Below are positions 58,001 to 64,000 of a DNA stretch of 64,000 nt, piece by piece (within the stretch, counting starts at the first letter, position 1; every line of letters starts with the position of its first letter). Made by a program: the position numbers and the translations under genes. The DNA comes from Ceraceosorus guamensis (taxonomy: Eukaryota; Basidiomycota; Exobasidiomycetes; Ceraceosorales; Ceraceosoraceae), in contig NW_020289997.1 in assembly GCF_003144195.1 (NCBI RefSeq), positions 620,001-684,000 of the forward strand, given 5' to 3'. Below the pieces are notes generated by a model. It worked only from the letters and a program-made list of their open reading frames with translations. It had not been told where the DNA came from and did not search any database.

Positions 58001-59304
58001 CGCGCTCGGCTTTACGACGAGACTCGTTGGCTTCTCTGCCCGGACGCTTCTTGTAGTACTCGATGTCGTCCTGAACTCGACGAATACGGAAGCGCAACTC
58101 TTCCATCTCTCGCTCGAGTTCGCGAGTCTCCGTCTCATCCTCATCGTCACGAGAATCGTCGTTGTCCAGCATGCGTTGGGTTTGACGCTTCATCTCGTTC
58201 AGCTCATCGTGAGCGCTCTGACCTTCGTACCTGACTGCTCGGCGGTCCAAATGACGCGAGCTGGACTTGTAGCCCGAAGCTGAGGTGTCGTCATTTTTGA
58301 ATGCAGTGGCGTCCTTCTTTGGCACACCACCCGCACCAGGCGCAACGGGATTCTCGTGGAATGACCTCGTCTTGCCGTAGGCCGTCGTCGCATTGCTGCC
58401 AGCTTCCGGAATGTTGAGTCCGGTAGTATTGCGAACGTTTGTGTCACGCTTCAAGAGATCTTTCAAGAAGTCGACACTCTCGTTGAGGTCTTTGGAGGAT
58501 GGGGGAATGAGCTCGGGCGGTAGCTCGTTTGGAATGTCGTTACCATTGAGTGCTAAAGAGGGCAGAGTATACATAAGTCGAATCTTCGCGGCTCAGACTC
58601 GCCTCGGTATTGTACTCACCGCGATACACCAAACCCATGGCAACATGAAATTCAGCCAGATTGAGCTTGCCCCTGTTCTCAGTGTCGCTGAGGTGCCAAA
58701 TCTGCATCAGGCGATCCCGGTCCAGACCGCTCTGCTCGAACACTTCACGGGCCACATCGCTGGACAAGAAGCCAGTAGCCTGCTGATCCCAAGCTCTGAA
58801 GATTGCATCGTACGATTTGCGTTCCTCTTTGCTCAGAGCCCAAGGGATTCGAGGTTCTCTGGTACCTGCTTGCTGTTGAGAAAGGTTTTGAATGCTGGAC
58901 TGGAAGTTGGAAGGCTGCATGGAGGCGTTGCTGAAGTTCATGTTCTGGACCAGTGGAGCTCCGCCGCTATAAGGTTGAGCAGCGGGCAAGAATTGCTGAC
59001 TCATGAGTTGCATGCGAGGGTCCATGGGTAGTCCAGTCATTTGTGGGTGCATCATCCCAGTCATTTGTGGTTGCATCCCTCCAGCACCAGGATAACCAGT
59101 CATTTGGGGTTGTAAGCCACCCATCCCTGGTCTCGGACCCATGCCCATACCCATGCTCATGCCAGTTGCTTGAGGTTGCAAGCCAGGCGAAGGGGAGAGG
59201 AAGCGATTGGGTTGTGGAGCTCCCAGCATACCATTACCACCTGGACCCAACATGTTGGATCCGCCAGGTCCACCCATGCGTTGCTGAGCGATTCCTGGAC
59301 CTCC

Positions 59305-59342
<38 letters not shown>

Positions 59343-59535
59343 CGCCCATCATGCCAGTTGCTTGAGGCTGCATGAACTGTTGCTGTTGCTGCTGCTGCTG
59401 CTGCTGCTGCTGTTGGGCGTGTTGAGGTGGCATACCAGTCGCCATTGGTCTTTGAAATTGTTGTCCTGGATAACCAGTCGGCTGGGGTTGCATGTAGCCC
59501 TGGCCGGGCTGGCCACCATACTGCTGGCCGTACAT
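52028..59535 (-). CDS. CIN1: Intersectin-like endocytic scaffold and RhoGEF (Cin1 type)
   Basis: An actin/endocytosis scaffold with a Rho-type exchange factor module. Six exons on the minus strand: 58620-59535, 55667-58552, 55419-55586, 54218-54839, 53080-54133 and 52028-53017, giving 2,211 aa with all phases matching. Order: Met/Gln/Gly-rich start with five to seven (M/L)xPQxTG motifs; polyGln; EH domain (about 230-325, AFRAWDQQATG-type loop, GLVYRALNGNDIP across intron 1); coiled coil; long Pro-rich region with an NPF; WH2 motif LLGQIQGGLKLRKA (about 1050); SH3-1 (about 1205-1267, ALYSYAAQREEDVSF, DWWYG); SH3-2 (about 1268-1323, AVYDF, ADWWK); a linker with UIM-like helices (LRRAVAASQKDE and LNRALELSRDEA); DH (about 1860-2045, LIPMQRLTRYPLLI); PH (about 2070-2195). 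Intron 3 is 579 nt with a weak GTTAGT donor; an in-frame ATG at 54844 means some predictors would split the gene in two. Confidence 0.87.
54840..55418 (-). other. Long intron (579 nt) between the SH3 and RhoGEF halves
   Basis: Donor GTTAGT after the second SH3 domain; the first in-frame codons of the intron are GGT TAG, so unspliced RNA would end the protein right after SH3-2. The acceptor GACATGACAG ends at 54840. Most other introns in the window are 60-210 nt. See finding on isoforms. Confidence 0.6.
59303..59348. repeat. CCCATG hexamer repeat coding Gly-Met
   Basis: About seven CCCATG units in the first intersectin exon, coding a (GM)n run on the minus strand. Confidence 0.9.
59385..59414. 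repeat. CAG repeat coding polyglutamine in intersectin exon 1
   Basis: A CTG run on the plus strand that reads as about 13 Gln residues on the minus strand. Confidence 0.9.
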
Positions 59536-60535
59536 GACTGACGATCGACCAAGAGACGAGGTGGGGTGAGATTCTACGAGCTATCTAGATGCTGTCGTCG
59601 CCGTAGTCGAAGGTGCAGAGGGTGGATGTGCTGGAACGCGGAGAGGAAGACTTGCGATTCACGACTCAAGATTGGACCCAGACGAAGGCGATGGATGCGT
59701 GAGAAGGTCTGGAAACACCACACCGCCGCACTGCACGTCGCTGGCTCGAGAGCGGACGAGCGATCGAGACCTGACCTGACCTGACCTCACCTCACCTCAA
59801 CTCAGCTCAGCTCCTGGCTGCACGGACGGCCGGGGCGAGCTGCTCGCCTGGTCGCCTAGCTGCACGCTCGTTATGGCCATGCTCGGCTCTCATCATGCGC
59901 TTAGCCACACGCATTATACCAGCACAGCACATCTCCAGCAGCATGCATCAGCAGCGCGTGCGGTGTGCGGTGTGCAGGGTTCAAGCTTTGACCTCAGCCG
60001 CACCACGTGGTCTCTACGCTCGATCATGGTCATGCAACCATCAATGTGAATCACGTGTGACACCCCCGCTTGGTGATTTCTTGAATTTTGGGACTACAGA
60101 CACAGGAACATTCATGATTCAGAGAACTCCATGACTCGTGACTCACGCTTTGAGTCGATGGTGCGCATCAAACTGTGTTTGTCCCATCTTCCAATCAATC
60201 ACTCGTGACTGCAAGGCCGCCATACGTGATGTGAGCTCGACCATGCTCGCACTCGAGACGTGAGATCGCTGCCACCAGTTGCCATCCTTTCGATCTGGCT
60301 CCTACCTACTTAGCTCCTCTTGCGCCGAGCAGGGCGAGTCATCTCTGGCAGCACAATCAGAGAATTCTGCTCGATAACACCCAAGTCCGAGAGTATCTGC
60401 TCCAATCACCAGGTTGCTTGCATACAAGCGCAAACATCCGACACTCTCAGCGTGCCTGGCTCCTGTCATCAGAGCCACGACTCAGCTGTATACCTTTACT
60501 AGCGTATAGACCTCGCGAGACAGTTGCAAGACAAG
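59536..60535. other. Divergent promoter region of intersectin and RPC82
   Basis: No gene supported. It holds a CT(G/C)A(C/G) pentamer repeat (59771-59813), CACGTG sites at 60004-60009 and 60052-60057, and TCACGA/TCGTGA motifs (about 59655, 60133-60147 and 60199-60211). Confidence 0.5.
59771..59813. repeat. Pentamer repeat upstream of intersectin
   Basis: Three CTGAC, two CTCAC, one CTCAA and two CTCAG units in series. On the intersectin strand it reads as repeated GTGAG/GTCAG, which resembles splice donors. Confidence 0.9.
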
Positions 60536-63241
60536 ATGATTACCTCGCCGATGCACAGTCGGGACAAGATCAAGCTTTGCGAGGACATCATCCGGGATCA
60601 TTTTGGGCCAACAGCGCATGTGAGTGATATTTGCAGAGTCATCGAAAGCAGCATCCGAAATGAAACGGGATCAGACTTTGCGTCGAATGCTCACCTCTGC
60701 TACGCCCCGTGATCCTTGCCGCATCACGATCCCAGAGAGTTGCTTGCACATTATTGGAGCGCGGCAGGCTGAGTCTTCGCGAGCTGCAGAGATTCCTGGC
60801 CACCACCACTACGGTAGCCACTGCCGGATTGACCACCGCCGATCTACTTGCTCACGCGGGAGGCAGTGGAGGAGAGGGAGCCTCAACTTCCGCAGCAGGT
60901 CTAGCAGCTGCCCAAACAGCCGCAGCTCAAGCTACACTCGCGTCAATTTCCGCCTCATCCCCACTCAAATCCAAAAGGTTGATTCAACAAACCCTTCTGG
61001 TCCTTATACAGCACAATGTGTGCTGGCACGTCAGACTGGACAGGGACGGCTTCATCTTCGAGACGGATACGGACGACTTGGAAAAGGAGAGCAATTATGA
61101 GGGAACGGAGTACTTTGAAATCAATCCGGATGCCGTGTTGCCTCGTCTAAGGTTCGGGAGGTACATCGAGACCGCCCAAGAAGAGTTTGGAGAAGAAGTG
61201 AGTGAAGTGCGCGTGCGCGTGCGCATACACATGCTTCGGCGCGCGTCTGACTCGCTCGGCGATTTTACCATTTGCAGGGCGGGGCTGTCGCACGCGAGGT
61301 GCTGCTGAACGGCAAGCTCAAGGCTAGCGACATTATCGATCGGCTTTCTGAGAATGGCCACGATCGTCGACGAGCAGATGAGATTTCTTTGATCCTGCGT
61401 GACATGCTTTATAAAGCCTACTTGCAACCTTCGGTACTGAGCCAGCAGACGAATCCGCGAGACAAGGAGATTGGTTGGTCTCAGAGAGAAAGACAAGCCA
61501 TCAAAGGCGCCAAGTTGTCGACTGGTGCGGATCGGGAGATTGTCGAAACCGTCAAGAATAGGATGGCAAGGGAAGAGCAACAAGCCTGGGAAGGTGACGC
61601 CATGGGCGCTGGCGGCATATTTGGCGGAGGTTCGGGCCGACTTGGTCTGCTCGTGAGTGCTTCCGCCACGCACGGCTCGCACGAGTCTGGTCATGTCGAC
61701 AAAGCAAAGCAGACTGACGCATCTCACGATCTTTCGGCATCTCACAGAGACGAGATGCAAAGCGATCGAAATCCGGCTCGAGTAGGAAAGGCGCCAGCAG
61801 TAGCAGCAGCGCCAGCAGCAAAAAGCGAAAGGTGGATAGCGGCAAGAGCGCGACTTCCGAAAAGCTGCTGGGTGGACGAGGGGCAGACGAGGGCGATACT
61901 GAGAGGGAAAATCTCGAGATTGATGTGAGTGACGTGCTTCTCCGATTGAGCTCAGCACGTGTGCAAATGGCTCACTTGGCGATGCCACTTGCTTTGTACG
62001 TTTGCACCTCGCAGCCTGACATCTTCCTGAGGCTGCACTATCCTCGCTTCGACGTTCACCTACGCGACTTGGTGAGTTCATTGAGACCGCCAATCTTTCT
62101 GCGCGAAATCTTACCGCGCCTACACGCTCCAATTTCAGATCATGTGCCAAGCCATCAGAAGCAAGTTCAATGAGACGTGCTCAGAAGTATTCCAGTTGAT
62201 GATTCAGATCGGAGAGGCCAAGGAGGAGCGACCATCGGTAGGAGATTATCAATCTGGTGAGTTGGTCAAACGAAAGAAAATGCTTTTCCATCGACAGCAT
62301 CGCTCACATTCGAATTCGTTTTGATCTGCAGGCATCTTCAGTCTGAGCGAACTTTCCGGCCAGACTGCATCCTCCATACAGCTTTGGAAAGGCTTGGACA
62401 GGGAATCGCTCAAAGAGTCAGGTCCAGCAGCTGGCGGCGGAGGCAAGGCGTCTCGCTACGATCTATTTGCAGAGTACGCGGCCATTTTTTCTCAGACGGA
62501 CGACTTGTCCCACACTAGCATGGAGAGCAAATTTATACAGCCCGCTCCTGGCAGTACGACGACGCTTTCGGCTGGGGGAAGCCGCGTGGCTCAGAAATTT
62601 GTGGTCAAGTACGACAATACCGCCAAGAGACTAAAGAGAGCGCTGTTGAAGGATGTGGTGCAGAATCAGTATGGCAGCATGGCTACACGTATTCTGTCGA
62701 TTCTTTTGGACAAAGGCAAACTCGAGGAGACGCACGTGAGTGGAAGAGCGTGCTCGGTAGGCTCTGCGCGCGGCATCTGACGAAGCTTCGATCGAACGGC
62801 CATGTCCTGACCATTTTGCGCTACTCGCAGATTCACAAATTGGCACTGATCACCATCGGTGAAGTGCGAGACTTGTGCGCGAGAATGTTTGCAGCTGGAT
62901 TGTTGTCCCTGCAAGAAGTTCCAAAGTCGAACGATCGATCCAACGTTTCTCGCATGGTGCTGCTGTGGTTTGTGGACGAGTGCAAATGGCGTTCGTGGTT
63001 GTTGGATCATCTGCACAAGACGCAGAGCAGGCTGTTGCAAAGGAGAAGAGAAGAAGAGAGGAGACGGGCTGCTCTGCTTTCCAAAACGCAGAGGAGCGAT
63101 GTAAAGATGAATGTGCAAGAGTTTTTGGCCGATTATGAAAAGGAACAGCTGGAGAAGCTCAACAATACCCTGGCTCTCATCGTCGTGGCACAATTGCGCA
63201 TCGATGAAAATTCCTTTTTGCTCGCCAACCTGCCTGGTTGA
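60536..63241 (+). CDS. RPC82: RNA polymerase III subunit RPC82 (RPC3)
   Basis: A winged-helix subunit of the Pol III heterotrimer needed for promoter opening and initiation at tRNA and 5S genes. Eight exons: 60536-60619, 60736-61197, 61278-61652, 61748-61924, 62015-62071, 62139-62256, 62332-62735 and 62831-63241, giving 695 aa. Key text: IIRDHFGPTA joined to RVACTLLERGRLSLREL across intron 1; LLVLIQHNVCWH; LRFGRYIETAQEEFG; VLLNGKLKASDIIDRL; SRYDLFAEYAAIFS; VVQNQYGSMATRIL; and the C-terminal LLANLPG. Exon 4 codes a basic, Ser-rich insertion with a KKRKV nuclear signal. The intron before exon 5 (90 nt) has no in-frame stop, so its call is slightly less secure. An Ala/Ser/Gly-rich loop sits at about 46-80. 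Divergent from intersectin. Confidence 0.93.
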
Positions 63242-63644
63242 GCGCGGGCTGGTGTAACCCTGGCTAAGCCGTCACTTGCAGCAAATAATACATGTCTCAT
63301 CGCATCCAAAGCGAGTGCCAAAGAACTCACAGATGTACGTTTGCGTTTTTGCGCCAGGCCAGAATCGACGCTTGAAGCACTCAAAGTCTAGTACATGATT
63401 TGCACACGAAGAACCGAGCGAGACATTTGCCCCCAGAAACTCGCGTGGAAAGCAGGCACGAAAATTTCCATCCTCGTGTCATCTTTTTTGGTAAAGATGA
63501 ATTTACAAAAAAAGTGCGATTCGAGATTGCAGGCCGACGGAAATCCCAAAAGAGTATGCGGGCAGCAGCATCGTTCGTCGTAAAGTAGTCGCGCCCCAGC
63601 TCGACGCACTTTGTGAGCAGCCGAGCAGGCTCAAGGGAAGAGGA
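63242..63644. other. Convergent 3' flanks
   Basis: Between RPC82 and the partial gene at the window edge. No gene supported. Confidence 0.5.
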
Positions 63645-64000
63645 TCAAGGACTGACGACTACTTTTCTGACCTCTTCATCGCCTGCCAGCGCTCTAAAGA
63701 GCCTTCTCCACTCCAACGGACTTCCTTTGCTCCTCCTCATGATGATCATCGCCTTTGCGATCCCATCATCCATCGCCTTCCTCTGCATCTCGACAGCTCT
63801 CAGCTCCTTTTCCCATTGCTCTCTTCTCCGCTCTTCCGTCTGAGAGCCAAAGTGCATGTCCATGTCCAAGTCCATGCCCATGTTCAAATCGACATGCACA
63901 TCCTCGTCCATATCCATCTCCTCATTCTCTTCTCCATCCGTCTTTCGAAGAATAGCTTCCACTCGAATCTCTCCTCTCAGGGCGCACTTGCGTCGATCGT
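63645..64000 (-). CDS. Partial uncharacterised gene, 5' part beyond the window
   Basis: The minus-strand frame is open from the window edge to the stop at 63645 (at least 117 codons). The visible part starts with a basic stretch (DRRKCALRGEIRVEAILRKT), then an alternating Asp/Met acidic run (DMDEDVHVDLNMGMDLDMDM), then a charged helix rich in Arg, Glu and Lys. No ATG is in a convincing position within the window, so the start lies upstream or in another exon. No family recognised. Confidence 0.55.
   Translation of the reverse strand, partial: DRRKCALRGEIRVEAILRKTDGEENEEMDMDEDVHVDLNMGMDLDMDMHFGSQTEERRREQWEKELRAVEMQRKAMDDGIAKAMIIMRRSKGSPLEWRRLFRALAGDEEVRKVVVSP

Noticed and set aside
1-64000. 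CRISPR arrays, rRNA, transposons, LTR or virus-derived elements
   Set aside because: No regularly spaced repeats, no reverse transcriptase, integrase, transposase or capsid-like frames, and no long terminal repeats were seen.

Overview
The window looks like nuclear DNA of a basidiomycete fungus, most likely of the smut and relatives group (Ustilaginomycotina-like). The evidence is intron-rich genes with short introns (mostly 60-120 nt, donors nearly always GTGAGT), fungal forms of kinesin-3, septin Cdc3, PEX3, RPC82 and EAF1, and a Cin1-type intersectin. Thirteen genes have a recognisable family and a few more are uncharacterised or uncertain. I rebuilt exon structures by hand from splice sites, reading phase and family conservation. 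No rRNA, tRNA, CRISPR, transposon or virus-derived element could be supported. Several apparent starts at GTG or TTG are not real; I used the first sensible ATG.

Layout. 1-7 kb: a Ser/Pro-rich orphan protein (+) and a nitronate monooxygenase (+). 8-15.5 kb: a small membrane protein (+), a Gpt2/Sct1 glycerol-3-phosphate acyltransferase (-) and the histone chaperone ASF1 (+). 16-25.4 kb: a kinesin-3 motor (-) divergent from the peroxisome biogenesis factor PEX3 (+). 25.8-28.4 kb: a BTG/Tob-domain protein (-) with an upstream ORF overlapping its start. 28.4-32.4 kb: a gene-poor stretch. 32.5-41 kb: septin Cdc3 (-) and a full-length ABCC transporter (-). 43-50 kb: SKP1 (-) divergent from the NuA4 platform subunit EAF1/VID21 (+). 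50-59.5 kb: an orphan protein (-) and a 2,211-residue intersectin (-) joining Pan1-like and intersectin modules. 60.5-63.2 kb: the RNA polymerase III subunit RPC82 (+). 63.6-64 kb: a gene cut by the window edge (-).

These are mostly housekeeping genes with no operon logic, but several share themes: membrane traffic and polarity (kinesin-3, septin, intersectin), lipid and peroxisome function (GPT, PEX3, the oxygenase), and chromatin and transcription (ASF1, EAF1, RPC82). Four divergent pairs (GPT/ASF1, kinesin/PEX3, SKP1/EAF1, intersectin/RPC82) have intergenic spaces of about 1-2 kb. The intergenic DNA carries a dispersed TCGTGA/TCACGA motif family, CATG-type repeats and short palindromes.

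Most interesting: the Pan1/intersectin hybrid with a possible short/long isoform switch, the fungal BTG protein with an ATGA-overlapping uORF, an EAF1 hairpin over the start codon and an EAF1 intron whose retention opens a different tail, a 14-nt microexon in the kinesin motor core, and the dispersed motif family.
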